Source of the DNA: Sulfuritalea sp. | Lineage (GTDB): Bacteria; Pseudomonadota; Gammaproteobacteria; Burkholderiales; Rhodocyclaceae | Reading direction: 5' to 3' | NCBI GenBank assembly: GCA_022842325.1 | Contig: JALHPU010000006.1 | Coordinates: 62,001 to 126,000, forward strand | DNA: 64,000 bases | Part shown: piece after piece, positions 34,147 to 43,758 of the stretch | How positions within the stretch are numbered: position 1 is the stretch's first letter | How the letters are laid out: every line of letters starts with the position of its first letter | Made by a program: the position numbers and the translations under genes | Notes under the pieces: model-generated | What the model saw: the letters and a program-made list of their open reading frames with translations, nothing else | Told to the model about the DNA's origin: nothing | Databases searched by the model: none

Positions 34147-36015
34147 ATGAAAGCAAGGACAGCACGACTCGCATCCGCGATGTTTTTGGCAGGACTGTAT
34201 TCACTGGGCGCCCAGGCCTTCACCTTCGAGGGTGAGTCGGTCAAGGGTTCATTCGATTCGACCGTCACCTTCGGCTTCGGCAAGCGCCTGAAGAACCAGA
34301 GTTGCTCCCTGGTGGGCGATGTCACCGGACCTTGCGGCGCCAGCGCCGATTTCGCCGTCTGGTCCAATGGCGACGACGGCAACATGAACTACAACAAGGG
34401 CGATTTCTTTTCGACCTATCTAAAGGGCAACCACGAACTGCTGCTCAAGCTGCCGTCAGACGTCACCGTCATGGCGCGGGCGAACTGGATGCACGACTTC
34501 GCTGCCGACAAAACGCGCCGCACCGAACTGCTGGGGGATGCGAAACAGCAGATGACCTCGGATGTGAACCTGATGGATCTCTGGATCAGCAAGGAATTCA
34601 ATATCGGCGACCAGCGCGCGCGGGTGCGAGTCGGCAACCAGGTGGTGAGCTGGGGCGAGAGCCTGTTTGCGCCCGGCGGCATCAATTCCACCAATGCCAT
34701 GGACATCAACCGACTGTCCAGTCCAGGGATGCAGTTGAAGGAAGTGTTCCTGCCCGCCCCGATCATCAGCTTTGCCACGGGTCTCGGTCACGGTATGAAT
34801 TTCGAAGCCTACTACCAGACCAGCTGGAATCGCAGCAAATTGCCGGCGGTTGGGAGCTACTGGTCGGTTGCCGATTTTGCCGGCAAGGGCTCGCACAAGC
34901 AGCTCTATCTTGATTTTGGTGGCGGCCCCGGTGGTCTTTCCTGGCTTAACGGTATCGACGCGCCGACCTACGCGCGGATGAACGGTGTCGATCTGGCGAC
35001 GGCAGAAGCCGCTCTGGCAGGTTTCGCGTTTGCCGGCACCGGAGTATCCGCAACATCGTTTGCAGTGCCGCAGACTTCCGATCTGACGCCGAAGAATTCG
35101 GGGCAGTACGGCTTGTCGCTGCGCTGGACGCCGTCGGATACCGACCTCAATCTCGGCTTCTATTACATGAACTACCACGACAAGACGCCGAATGGCCGCT
35201 GGTGGAAGGATACCGGGCTGGCACCTTTCGGCACGGTCGAGAACGTGTTCCTGGAAAACCGGAAAATGTATGGCGTAAGCGTCAACACATCAATTGGCAA
35301 CTGGGCGATCGGCGCCGAGCTGTCCTACCGGCCAAAAGATGCCGTATCGCTCTCGGCCTGCACGCCGACGGGAACCGGCGGACCGGCACAGAACTTCATT
35401 CCGGCGACGGTCGGCCCGGGTGCTTATGACTGCGATGGCTGGATCGACATGAAGAAATACCAGACCCACATCACCGGCATCCTGGCGCTGACACCGGGCG
35501 ATCACGGCTGGTTCCTCGATGCCGTCGGCGCGCAGACCGGCACCTTCCTCGGCGAGTTCGTCTGGACGCACTACCCGGAAGCCGATCCCAACAAGATCTA
35601 TACGCGAACGGTCAACGGCACCGGCGGTCCGATAACGATCGATCAAGTGATCGCCGGGGGGCTGTACACCTGGCCCGCCAATGGCAACAAGACCACGGTC
35701 AAGGGTACCGGCACCAGGGACTCGTTTGGCTACATGTTCGATTTCAGTCTGGTCTACGACAGCACGCTGATCAGTGGCTGGCAGGTGATTCCCGGCATCT
35801 TCATGATGGGCGCCCTGAAGGGCGAAACACCCAATCTGGTGGCGTTCTGGCAGGAGGGTGCGAAATCGGCGAACTTCTATGTCAACTTCGTGCAGAACCC
35901 GGCGAAGTGGCAAGCCGGCGTCAACTACACCACTTTCTGGGGCGGCAAGTCCGAGTACCACCAGGTGCTCAAGGACAGGGACTTCGTCGGCGGCTACGTT
36001 TCGTACAACTTCTGA
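34147..36015 (+). CDS. DUF1302 outer-membrane beta-barrel protein
   Basis: A 622-residue protein with signal peptide (LASAMFLAGLYSLGAQA) and the pattern of a large outer-membrane barrel: alternating hydrophobic strands, RVRVGNQVVSWGES (a DUF1302 hallmark), and a C-terminal phenylalanine (GGYVSYNF) as required by the Bam machinery. It follows the DUF1329 gene by 22 bases and is closed by a strong terminator, so the two form a transcript. Probably a pore or acceptor for a hydrophobic compound moved together with the DUF1329 protein and the RND pump downstream. Confidence 0.87.
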   Translation: MKARTARLASAMFLAGLYSLGAQAFTFEGESVKGSFDSTVTFGFGKRLKNQSCSLVGDVTGPCGASADFAVWSNGDDGNMNYNKGDFFSTYLKGNHELLLKLPSDVTVMARANWMHDFAADKTRRTELLGDAKQQMTSDVNLMDLWISKEFNIGDQRARVRVGNQVVSWGESLFAPGGINSTNAMDINRLSSPGMQLKEVFLPAPIISFATGLGHGMNFEAYYQTSWNRSKLPAVGSYWSVADFAGKGSHKQLYLDFGGGPGGLSWLNGIDAPTYARMNGVDLATAEAALAGFAFAGTGVSATSFAVPQTSDLTPKNSGQYGLSLRWTPSDTDLNLGFYYMNYHDKTPNGRWWKDTGLAPFGTVENVFLENRKMYGVSVNTSIGNWAIGAELSYRPKDAVSLSACTPTGTGGPAQNFIPATVGPGAYDCDGWIDMKKYQTHITGILALTPGDHGWFLDAVGAQTGTFLGEFVWTHYPEADPNKIYTRTVNGTGGPITIDQVIAGGLYTWPANGNKTTVKGTGTRDSFGYMFDFSLVYDSTLISGWQVIPGIFMMGALKGETPNLVAFWQEGAKSANFYVNFVQNPAKWQAGVNYTTFWGGKSEYHQVLKDRDFVGGYVSYNF

Positions 36016-36029
36016 TCCGATCTCCGGTT

Positions 36030-36056
36030 CCGGCGGGCTTTGGCCCGCCGGTTTTC
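36030..36056 (+). terminator. Intrinsic terminator after the DUF1302 gene
   Basis: CCGGCGGGC (36030-36038) pairs with GCCCGCCGG (36043-36051) across TTTG, followed by TTTT. It begins 15 bases after the stop codon. Confidence 0.93.
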
Positions 36057-36117
36057 GTAAACCGCGTCGCAGAGGGGACCACCCGTCGATGATGAAACAC
36101 GCGAAGGGCGAATTGAA

Positions 36118-36148
36118 GGCCCGCCCCTCCCATCCTCCCCTCGCGGGG
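36118..36148. repeat. 31-base repeat, copy 1
   Basis: Starts GGCCCGCCCCTCCCATCCTC and ends CGCGGGG; identical over 31 bases to 40881-40911. Similarity continues for about 30 bases (GCTCGCTGCGCTCG shared). It lies between the DUF1302 terminator and the RND transporter gene. Confidence 0.85.
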
Positions 36149-36235
36149 CGGCTTCTAGTCAGCTCGCTGCGCTCGACTGTCACAAGTCGCTCCGAACGAG
36201 TTATTGCCCGTTAAACCTTTGCCCGCCACCCCCCA

Positions 36236-38632
36236 GTGCCAAAACTAATTCAAATCGACGACCTCGATCAGTTTCTTACGCGCCGTCTGAAGCAACTGGA
36301 ATCTTTCTGTTTCCGCTATCGCCTGCCTATCCTCGCGGTGCTCGCGGTATTTACGTTATTCATGGGCTACTTCGCGCTGCAGTTGCGCATGGATGCCGGA
36401 TTCGAAAAACAAATGCCCTCCGGGCACGAGTACACCGAAACCTTCAACAAGTATCGCGACGATGTACTGGGTGCCAATCGCCTCAATGTAGTGGTCAAGG
36501 CGCGCCAGGGATCGATCTGGACCAGGCAGGGGCTGACCCGCCTGTATGAGGTGACCCAGGCCGTCGCCTATCTGCCCAGCATCGACCGTCTCGGCGTGCA
36601 GTCCCTATGGACGCCGAACAGTTTCGTCAACGAGATCACCGAGGAAGGTTTTCGTGCCGACCCATTGATTTCGGGGACCATTACGCCGCCGCAACTTACA
36701 CCAGAGATCATCGCCGGCATACAGCGTGCGGCCAGCCAGGGCGGCTTCGTCGGCACGCTGGTATCGCACGACCAGCGCAGCGCGATGATCGTCGCCGAGA
36801 TCCAGGAATACGACAAGGACGGCAAGAAGGTTGATTACATCGCCTATAACCGCCTGCTCGAAGAGCAGATCCGCGCCAAGTTCGAGGACGGCGATTACGA
36901 AATCCAGATTATCGGCTTTGCCAAACAGATCGGCGATATCGCCGACGGCGCCTCCGCCGTCGTCGAATTCTGCGGCATCGCCTTGTTGCTGACGGCGCTC
37001 GCGGTGTATTGGTACAGCCACTCGATACGCTTCACCATCCTGCCCATCGTCTGTTCGCTGACTTCCCTGGTCTGGCAGTTCGGCGCCTTGCGCCTGCTGG
37101 GCTATGGGCTCGATCCGCTGGCGGTGCTGGTGCCTTTCCTGGTGTTTGCCATCGGCGTTTCGCATGGGGTGCAGCAGATCAACTTCATCGTACGCGAGCT
37201 TTCCCATGGCAAGACCAGCGAAGAAGCCGCACGCAACAGCTTCACCGGCTTGCTGATTCCGGGCACCCTGGCCCTGGTGACCGCCTTCGTTTCCTTCATC
37301 ACACTGATCCTGATTCCGATCCCGATGGTGCGCGAGCTGGCGATCACCGCCTCGCTGGGTGTCGGCTTCAAGATCATCACCAACCTGGTGATGCTGCCGA
37401 TCACGGCATCCATGTTCAACTTCACCAAGCAGTATGCCGACGAGGCGATGCTCAAGCGCGAGCAGCGCGCCGGCTGGCTGCGCGTCATCGCGCGAGTTGC
37501 GGAACCGCGCAATGCGCTGGTCGTGATTGGCATCACCACCGTGATCTTCGGCGTGGCTGTCTGGCAAAGTCATGACCGGGTGATCGGCACGCTGCAGCCC
37601 GGTGCACCCGAGCTGCGCGCCGACGCCCGCTTCAACCTCGATGCCGTGGCAATTGCTGAAAACTACGATGCGGGCCTCGATTGGCTGACCGTGATCTTCG
37701 AGGCCGCCCCCGACTCTTGCGGGAACGTCGCCCTCGGAGTCTTCCAGGACCGGTTCACATGGACCATGCAGAACGTCCCCGGTGTGCTCTCGGCGAATTC
37801 CTATGCAGGGCAGTTGCGGGTATTCAACGAAGGCTACAACGAGGGCAATCCGAAAATGAGCGTGGTGCCCATCGATCCGGGCAACTATTCCGCGCTCAGC
37901 GTCGAGATCGGCCGTAACCGCGGCTACATGAAGAAGGACTGCAGCATGACTGCGGTTCATCTGTTCCTCAGCGACCACAAGGCCAAGACCATCAACCGGG
38001 TGGTCGACGCGGTCAAGGCCTTCCGCGACAGCTATCGGCTGGATGGGGTGACGATACGCCTGGCCTCCGGCAATGCTGGCGTGCTGGCAGCGGTCAACGA
38101 CGAGGTGGAAAAGAGCGAGCTGCCGATGATGCTGTACGTGTATGCGGCAATCATTGTGCTGGTGGCGGTGGTGTATCGCGACTTCCGTGCCGTGATCGCC
38201 TGCTGTCTGCCTTTGACGGTGGGCACCTTCATCGGCTACTGGTTCATGAAGGAACTGCAAATCGGTTTGACCGTGGCGACGCTGCCGGTAATGGTGCTGG
38301 CGGTGGGCATCGGGGTCGACTATGCCTTCTATATCTATAACCGTTTACAGATGCACATGGCCCATGGCCAGCCCATCGTCAAAGCGCTGGAGCACTCGAT
38401 ACTCGAAGTCGGAACAGCGACCATATTTACCGCGGTGACCCTGGCGATCGGCGTGGCGACCTGGAGCTTCTCGGCACTCAAGTTCCAGGCCGACATGGGC
38501 AAGCTGCTGGCCTTCATGTTCATGGTCAACATGATCATGGCAATGACCGCCCTGCCGGCCCTGGCGGTCTGGCTGGAGCGACTTTTTCCGCGCCGCGGAC
38601 CCGTCCGCGCGCCGGGCATCCTGACGCATTGA
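36236..38632 (+). CDS. RND/MMPL-family transporter
   Basis: A 798-residue inner-membrane transporter with about 12 helices in the two-half RND plan: a first helix near residue 30-47, a periplasmic loop, a helix bundle (about 240-400), a second loop and a second bundle (about 620-790). The GTG at 36236 is the first possible start; no convincing Shine-Dalgarno is visible. MMPL-type pumps next to DUF1329/DUF1302/BNR genes are characteristic of steroid- and hydrocarbon-degrading proteobacteria and are thought to move hydrophobic substrates across the envelope. Confidence 0.87.
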   Translation: MPKLIQIDDLDQFLTRRLKQLESFCFRYRLPILAVLAVFTLFMGYFALQLRMDAGFEKQMPSGHEYTETFNKYRDDVLGANRLNVVVKARQGSIWTRQGLTRLYEVTQAVAYLPSIDRLGVQSLWTPNSFVNEITEEGFRADPLISGTITPPQLTPEIIAGIQRAASQGGFVGTLVSHDQRSAMIVAEIQEYDKDGKKVDYIAYNRLLEEQIRAKFEDGDYEIQIIGFAKQIGDIADGASAVVEFCGIALLLTALAVYWYSHSIRFTILPIVCSLTSLVWQFGALRLLGYGLDPLAVLVPFLVFAIGVSHGVQQINFIVRELSHGKTSEEAARNSFTGLLIPGTLALVTAFVSFITLILIPIPMVRELAITASLGVGFKIITNLVMLPITASMFNFTKQYADEAMLKREQRAGWLRVIARVAEPRNALVVIGITTVIFGVAVWQSHDRVIGTLQPGAPELRADARFNLDAVAIAENYDAGLDWLTVIFEAAPDSCGNVALGVFQDRFTWTMQNVPGVLSANSYAGQLRVFNEGYNEGNPKMSVVPIDPGNYSALSVEIGRNRGYMKKDCSMTAVHLFLSDHKAKTINRVVDAVKAFRDSYRLDGVTIRLASGNAGVLAAVNDEVEKSELPMMLYVYAAIIVLVAVVYRDFRAVIACCLPLTVGTFIGYWFMKELQIGLTVATLPVMVLAVGIGVDYAFYIYNRLQMHMAHGQPIVKALEHSILEVGTATIFTAVTLAIGVATWSFSALKFQADMGKLLAFMFMVNMIMAMTALPALAVWLERLFPRRGPVRAPGILTH

Positions 38633-38641
38633 GCCATCGAT

Positions 38642-39607
38642 ATGAATTCCAGACTTCTGCTTGCATTTAGCTTCCTGCTCGGCCTGCCGCTTGCTGTGCC
38701 TGCCGCAGCGCCAGGCGCTGCATTGACCACGCAAGCGGCTGTCGCCAGTTCGTATGCGGGCAAGGCGCCCGTGCTTGCCGCCGCTCGCGCCGGCAAGCGC
38801 GTCGTCTCGGTCGGCGACTATGGCACGGTGATGATCTCCGATGGCGGCGCGTTTCGCCAGGCGCGCGAAGTACCGGTGAATACCACGCTGACCGCGGTGA
38901 CTTTTGTCGACGAAAAGTTCGGCTGGGCGGTCGGCCATTGGGGCGCGATCCTGCACACCGAGGACGGCGGCGAGACCTGGACCCGGCAGCGCCTCGACAC
39001 AACGACGGATCGGCCCCTGTTCTCGGTGCATTTCATCGATCGCAACAACGGCGTTGCCGTCGGGCTCTGGTCGCTGTTGCTGACAACGCAGGACGGCGGC
39101 AAGAACTGGAACAGCGTGAGCCTGCCAAAGCCGCCCGACGGCGGCAGGGGCGACCGGAATCTGTTCAAGGTGTTCGGTAACCGGGGGGATGTTCTCTACA
39201 TCGCCGCCGAGCGCGGTACCGTACTGCGCTCCGCAGACCGCGGAGCGACCTGGACTTATCTGGATACGGGCTACAAGGGCTCATTGTGGACCGGCCTGGT
39301 GCTGCATGACGGCAGCCTGATAGTGGCCGGATTGCGCGGAACCGCATACCGCAGTAGTGATGGCGGAAAGTCCTGGAGCCAGGCGACCACCAATACCAAG
39401 AGTTCCATCACCGATCTGGTGGAGGCGGGGCTCACGCTGTGGGGCGTAGGGCTCGACGGCGTGACGCTGACCAGCACCGACGGCGGTATCAGTTTCGTTG
39501 CCAGGCAACGGGACGACAGGCTTGCACTTACGGCAGCGGCGGTCGCCGGCGATGGTTCGGTACTGACCTTCTCCAAGCGCGGATTGGTGGCTACCGAAGC
39601 GCGCTAG
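38642..39607 (+). CDS. Exported YCF48/BNR-repeat beta-propeller protein
   Basis: A 321-residue exported protein (signal LLLAFSFLLGLPLAVPAAA) made of repeated propeller blades with BNR-type Asp boxes: HTEDGGETW, TTQDGGKNW, RSADRGATW, RSSDGGKSW and TSTDGGISF. It resembles the YCF48/HCF136 family, whose plant members assist photosystem II assembly; bacterial ones accompany RND transporters as here. It starts nine bases after the transporter stop and is cotranscribed. Role: probably a periplasmic partner of the pump, by association only. Confidence 0.85.
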   Translation: MNSRLLLAFSFLLGLPLAVPAAAPGAALTTQAAVASSYAGKAPVLAAARAGKRVVSVGDYGTVMISDGGAFRQAREVPVNTTLTAVTFVDEKFGWAVGHWGAILHTEDGGETWTRQRLDTTTDRPLFSVHFIDRNNGVAVGLWSLLLTTQDGGKNWNSVSLPKPPDGGRGDRNLFKVFGNRGDVLYIAAERGTVLRSADRGATWTYLDTGYKGSLWTGLVLHDGSLIVAGLRGTAYRSSDGGKSWSQATTNTKSSITDLVEAGLTLWGVGLDGVTLTSTDGGISFVARQRDDRLALTAAAVAGDGSVLTFSKRGLVATEAR

Positions 39608-39636
39608 GCGCAAGCTGTAGCGCAGCGTCGCCGTGT

Positions 39637-39661
39637 CGCCGTGTCGCCAGCGCCGACTTTG
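39637..39661. repeat. Dispersed short repeat between two convergent genes
   Basis: CGCCGTGTCGCCAGCGCCGA followed by CTTTG, in the 56-base gap between the BNR-repeat gene and alanine dehydrogenase. It is preceded by a partial tandem duplication (GTGTCGCC twice). Confidence 0.8.
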
Positions 39662-39663
39662 TC

Positions 39664-40788
39664 CTAATCGATCGCTGCCAGCGCCTCCTCGGCTGGCACA
39701 TAGGGATGGCCGAGTTCCCGGGCCACGGCTTCGCAGGTAACGTTGCCGCCGCAGACGTTGAGTCCGTTGCGCAGATTGCCATCGCACACCATGGCCTGCC
39801 TGATGCCCTGGTTGGCGATCGTAAGGGCATGTTCCAGCGTAGCATTGGTCAGCGCCTGGGTCGATGTCCGGGCAACGCCGCCGGGCATGTTGGCGACGCA
39901 ATAGTGGATCACGCCATCGACCACATAGGTCGGCTCCTGGTGGGTGGTTGCATGCGATGTTTCGGCGCATCCGCCCTGATCGATCGCGACATCGACCAGC
40001 ACCGATCCCGGCTTCATCAAGCTGATCATTTCCCGCGTGACCAACTTCGGTGCCGCAGCCCCGGGAATCAACACCGCACCGATCACTGCGTCGGCACTGC
40101 GCATTTCGTCCTCGATGGCGTCATGAGTCGAGAACAGCGTCCGAATCCGCCCGCCGAAGTCGTTGTCGATCTCCCGCAGGCGCGCCAGCGAACGATCGAG
40201 GATGGTCACTTGCGCCCCCAGTCCCAGTGCCATGCGTGCAGCATGGATGCCGACCACGCCGCCGCCGATGACCGTCACATGGGCCGGGGCCACACCGGGA
40301 ACTCCACCCAGCAGTACCCCCGAACCGCCGGACGAAATTTCCAGCGCCTTGGCCGCGGCCTGGATCGACATGCGTCCGGCCACCTCGGACATCGGCGCCA
40401 GCAGCGGCAGTCCACCGCGCCCGTCGGTCACGGTTTCATAGGCGACGCAAATCGCCCCGCTGTCGATCAGGCCCTGCGTCTGCAGCGGGTCCGGTGCCAG
40501 ATGGAGGTAGGTGTAGAGAATTTGCCCGCGGCGCAACTGTCGGTATTCGACCGGCTGCGGCTCCTTGACCTTGATGATCATGTCGCAGCCGGCAAATATT
40601 TCCGCTGCCGTAGCGGCGATCTGCGCCCCGGCCGCGACATACTGCTCGGCGGTGAAACCGATGGCCTTGCCGGCATCGCCCTGCACCGTGACCTGATGTC
40701 CCCAGCGCACCAGCTCCCGGGCCCCCGCCGGGGTAAGCCCGACGCGGTATTCGTGAATCTTGATTTCCTTGGGCACCCCGATATGCAT
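39664..40788 (-). CDS. ald: Alanine dehydrogenase
   Basis: A 374-residue enzyme converting L-alanine and NAD+ to pyruvate, ammonia and NADH. The start [20 protein letters not shown] is the family N-terminus. K75 and H96 correspond to the pyruvate-binding Lys and His, and the NAD fold is marked by [20 protein letters not shown]. Start at 40788, preceded by GGGGGAAGG. In this cluster it likely regenerates pyruvate from the alanine produced by the aminotransferase at 42391-43758. Confidence 0.95.
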   Translation of the reverse strand: MHIGVPKEIKIHEYRVGLTPAGARELVRWGHQVTVQGDAGKAIGFTAEQYVAAGAQIAATAAEIFAGCDMIIKVKEPQPVEYRQLRRGQILYTYLHLAPDPLQTQGLIDSGAICVAYETVTDGRGGLPLLAPMSEVAGRMSIQAAAKALEISSGGSGVLLGGVPGVAPAHVTVIGGGVVGIHAARMALGLGAQVTILDRSLARLREIDNDFGGRIRTLFSTHDAIEDEMRSADAVIGAVLIPGAAAPKLVTREMISLMKPGSVLVDVAIDQGGCAETSHATTHQEPTYVVDGVIHYCVANMPGGVARTSTQALTNATLEHALTIANQGIRQAMVCDGNLRNGLNVCGGNVTCEAVARELGHPYVPAEEALAAID

Positions 40789-40880
40789 TGCAACCTTCCC
40801 CCGATCAACTCTCATGGCTTCGCTACGCCAACATGCATCTTGAAATCTCGCACCTTCGATGGGCCCCGAGCAGGTAAATA

Positions 40881-40911
40881 GGCCCGCCCCTCCCATCCTC
40901 CCCTCGCGGGG
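40881..40911. repeat. 31-base repeat, copy 2
   Basis: Identical over 31 bases to 36118-36148, same orientation, with continuing similarity to about 40940. It lies between the permease and alanine dehydrogenase genes, 4.7 kb from the first copy. Confidence 0.85.
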
Positions 40912-40978
40912 AGGCTACTGATCGGCTCGCTGCGCTCGTACCTGACACGGAGCGCTTGGTGAGGTATTTCACTTCAAC

Positions 40979-42367
40979 TCAATGATGCTTCGGCATCTCG
41001 CCGACCAAGGCCGGATTGGCCTCGAACAGGCCCTTGTTCATGAATAGCTTGACCCAAAGTGCGCCGATCACGACGATCAGCGCCAGCACCGTTCCCAGTG
41101 AGGTGAATATCGGTGCGACCAGTTCCGGTGCCGGCGCGCTGTTGGCGACCACGTAGCCGAGGCCGAGAATGGCGACAACCTGCGGCAGCGGGAACAGGGG
41201 CACGCGATACGGCCGCGGCGCATCGGGCATGCGCAGCCGCAAAACAATCAGGGCGAGGTGGGCAATCATGTAGGAGATCAGCCATGCACTCGCTGCGGCG
41301 ACGATCAGCGGCAGGATCTTGCCGACATCACCGCCTGACCATGCCACCCCGACCAGCGGCAGGCAGGCGACGAACAGCAGGGCCACCCAGGGCGTGTGGT
41401 AGCGGGCGCTCAGCCGCTTGAACACCGGAAATACCTGGCCGCTCATCGCCATGCCGTGCAGCATTTGCGGCAAGGCCCCGAGCACTGTGTTGACCAGGCT
41501 GGCGGTGGCGGTGATCGCGATGGCACCGAATACCAGCTTGGCTACCGGACCGAACACGGCGACGACATACTCGAGGTGCGGCGTGGCGGCGGTCGTCAAA
41601 GTTTCGCGGGACAGCAACAGACCCGCGCCGATGCAGAACAAGGCGTTGGCGATGGTCACCACCGTCAGGCCGATGAACATCGCGCGCGGGATGTCGCGTG
41701 CCGGATTCTCGGCGTCTTCCGCCAGGGGTGTAACGAATTCGGTGCCGATCAGGGAGTACAGCACCAGCGATACCACGCCGATCACCGTGACGTTTTCGGC
41801 CATAGCGGCCAGGCCGGTGCCGCTGGCCACGGCGGCCCCCGCATGGAAGCCGCCGGTGGCGGCGACGATGCCGGTCAAGGCGAGAAAAACCAGCATCGCG
41901 ACGGTGAGCAGGGTTTGCGTGCGCGCGAACACGTCGGTGCCTAGGTAGTTCAGGACTACCAGGACGGCGAGCAGCAATACCGCCCAGCCCATGGTCGGCA
42001 TCAACCCCGGCAGGAGTTGCGTCATTACGCTATCGACCAGCATTAGTTCGGCCGCCTGGCCGAACAGCGCCGGCACGACGTAGCCGGCAAATACGGCGAA
42101 GATGGCCGGAAAGTGTCCCAGCGAAGCCTCGCAATACGCGGAGAGGCCGCCGTGGCGGGGCATCATCAAGGCCAGTTCGGCGAAGGTGGCGGAGTTGCAC
42201 AGCATCAGCACGTAGGCGATGGCCATGGCGCCGAGAAATCCCCAGCCGGCGATTCCGGCGGCCTGGAGCAGCGAAACGATGGTGCTCTGGCCGACGATGA
42301 CGCCGATCGCGATGCAAAACAGCGAGAAGAATCCTATGCCTTTCTTCATGCCCGGCGGCTTGTCCAT
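40979..42367 (-). CDS. APC-family amino acid/amine permease
   Basis: A 462-residue inner-membrane transporter with about 12 helices. The first helix carries the APC pattern FSLFCIAIGVIVGQSTIVSL, and EFVTPLAEDAENPARDIPRA is the typical loop after helix 6. It is an amino acid or polyamine/organic-amine importer by family. It lies 23 bases after the aminotransferase gene in the same run, so it most likely imports the substrate of that pathway. Confidence 0.87.
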   Translation of the reverse strand: MDKPPGMKKGIGFFSLFCIAIGVIVGQSTIVSLLQAAGIAGWGFLGAMAIAYVLMLCNSATFAELALMMPRHGGLSAYCEASLGHFPAIFAVFAGYVVPALFGQAAELMLVDSVMTQLLPGLMPTMGWAVLLLAVLVVLNYLGTDVFARTQTLLTVAMLVFLALTGIVAATGGFHAGAAVASGTGLAAMAENVTVIGVVSLVLYSLIGTEFVTPLAEDAENPARDIPRAMFIGLTVVTIANALFCIGAGLLLSRETLTTAATPHLEYVVAVFGPVAKLVFGAIAITATASLVNTVLGALPQMLHGMAMSGQVFPVFKRLSARYHTPWVALLFVACLPLVGVAWSGGDVGKILPLIVAAASAWLISYMIAHLALIVLRLRMPDAPRPYRVPLFPLPQVVAILGLGYVVANSAPAPELVAPIFTSLGTVLALIVVIGALWVKLFMNKGLFEANPALVGEMPKHH

Positions 42368-42390
42368 GTCCCCTCCTTTTGCGGTCGGGA

Positions 42391-43758
42391 TCAGTTGCCC
42401 TCGACCTTGTTGAACGCCCGCTGCAGAATATCGCAGAGCAGATCGATCTGTTCTCGCGAGATGGTCAGCGCGGGCGACAGAATGATATTGGGTCCGGACA
42501 CCCGGACCATCGCCCCCATCTCATAGGCGGCGCGCGCGATGGCCATCGGCTCGCTTGCGCCGCGGGGAAAGCTGGCCTTGGTCGCCTTGTCCGAGACCAG
42601 CTCGAAGCAAGCCATCAAGCCGACGCCGCGCACATCGCCGACCAGGCGCGAGCCGGCCCCGATCTCACGCATGCGGCGCAACAGATGCTCGCCTTCGCGC
42701 GCCGCATTCCCCACCACATCCTCGCGCTCGAGTATGTCCAGCGTCGCCAGAGCGGCGGCGGCGGCCACCGGATGGGCGCTGTAGGTATAGCCATGGGTGA
42801 CCGCTCCCAATCCCGCATCACCGCCGTCGAAAACCTCCGCCACCTTGCCCGAAATGGCGGTCATGCCCAGTGGGATATAACCCGAAGAGAGGCCTTTTGC
42901 CAGGCACCACATATCGGCCTTGACGCCCCACATGCGGGTACCGAACATGTGGCCGGTGCGACCGAAGCCCGTCACCACTTCGTCGGCGATCAACAGCACC
43001 TCGTACTTGTCGCAGATTTCGCGTATGCGTGGCCAGTAATTGGCGGGCGGCACGATGACGCCGCCCGCGCCCTGCACCGGCTCGGCGATGAAGGCCGCCA
43101 CTGTATCGGGCCCCTGGAACACGATCTCGCGCTCCAACTGGCTGGCGCAGATTTCGCCCAGTTCCTGCGGGTCGTCGGTGTAGGGGTTACGGTAGAGCCA
43201 GGGCGAGTCGATATGAAAGCAGCCCGGCAGGAGCGGCTCGTAGGCGCGGCGGAAATTGGTGTTGCCATTCACGCTCATGCCGCCGAAATGCACGCCGTGG
43301 TAACCCTGGCGCAGCGCAATGTACTTGGTCCGGTCGCGCTGGCCGCGGATTTTCCAGTATTGACGCGCCAGCTTCAATGCGCCCTCGACGGCATCCGAGC
43401 CGCCATTGGAAAAGAAACTGGCGACCACGCCGTCTTCGCGCATGAGCTCGGCCATCCGCGTCGATAACTCGATGGCGCGCGGGTGGGTGGTGCCGCGAAA
43501 CACGTTGTAGAAGGCCAGTTCGTCGAGCTGAGCCACGATGGCGTCGCGAATCTCGGTACGTCCGAAGCCCAGATTGGCGCTCCACAGGCCGCCGACCCCG
43601 TCGACCATCTTGTGTCCGTCGATGTCCCAGATCCAGCTGCCTTCGCCGCGCGCGATGATGTCCGGCGGGGTTTCGCGCATGGCCTTCGGCTGCGCCATGG
43701 GATGCCAAAGATAGCGTGCGTTGTTGGCCTTGAGTTCTTCCTTGGTGAAACGCTTCAT
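42391..43758 (-). CDS. Class III omega-amine aminotransferase
   Basis: A 455-residue PLP enzyme of the class III family (omega-amino acid:pyruvate, putrescine, GABA and related aminotransferases). K288 in LAKGLSSGYIPLG binds PLP and D259 in LLIADEVVTGFGR pairs with its ring nitrogen. Start MKRFTKEELKANNARYLWHP, at 43758. The neighbouring alanine dehydrogenase suggests pyruvate is the amino acceptor, and the aldehyde dehydrogenase at 45858-47297 would oxidise the aldehyde product. The amine substrate is open. Confidence 0.88.
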   Translation of the reverse strand: MKRFTKEELKANNARYLWHPMAQPKAMRETPPDIIARGEGSWIWDIDGHKMVDGVGGLWSANLGFGRTEIRDAIVAQLDELAFYNVFRGTTHPRAIELSTRMAELMREDGVVASFFSNGGSDAVEGALKLARQYWKIRGQRDRTKYIALRQGYHGVHFGGMSVNGNTNFRRAYEPLLPGCFHIDSPWLYRNPYTDDPQELGEICASQLEREIVFQGPDTVAAFIAEPVQGAGGVIVPPANYWPRIREICDKYEVLLIADEVVTGFGRTGHMFGTRMWGVKADMWCLAKGLSSGYIPLGMTAISGKVAEVFDGGDAGLGAVTHGYTYSAHPVAAAAALATLDILEREDVVGNAAREGEHLLRRMREIGAGSRLVGDVRGVGLMACFELVSDKATKASFPRGASEPMAIARAAYEMGAMVRVSGPNIILSPALTISREQIDLLCDILQRAFNKVEGN

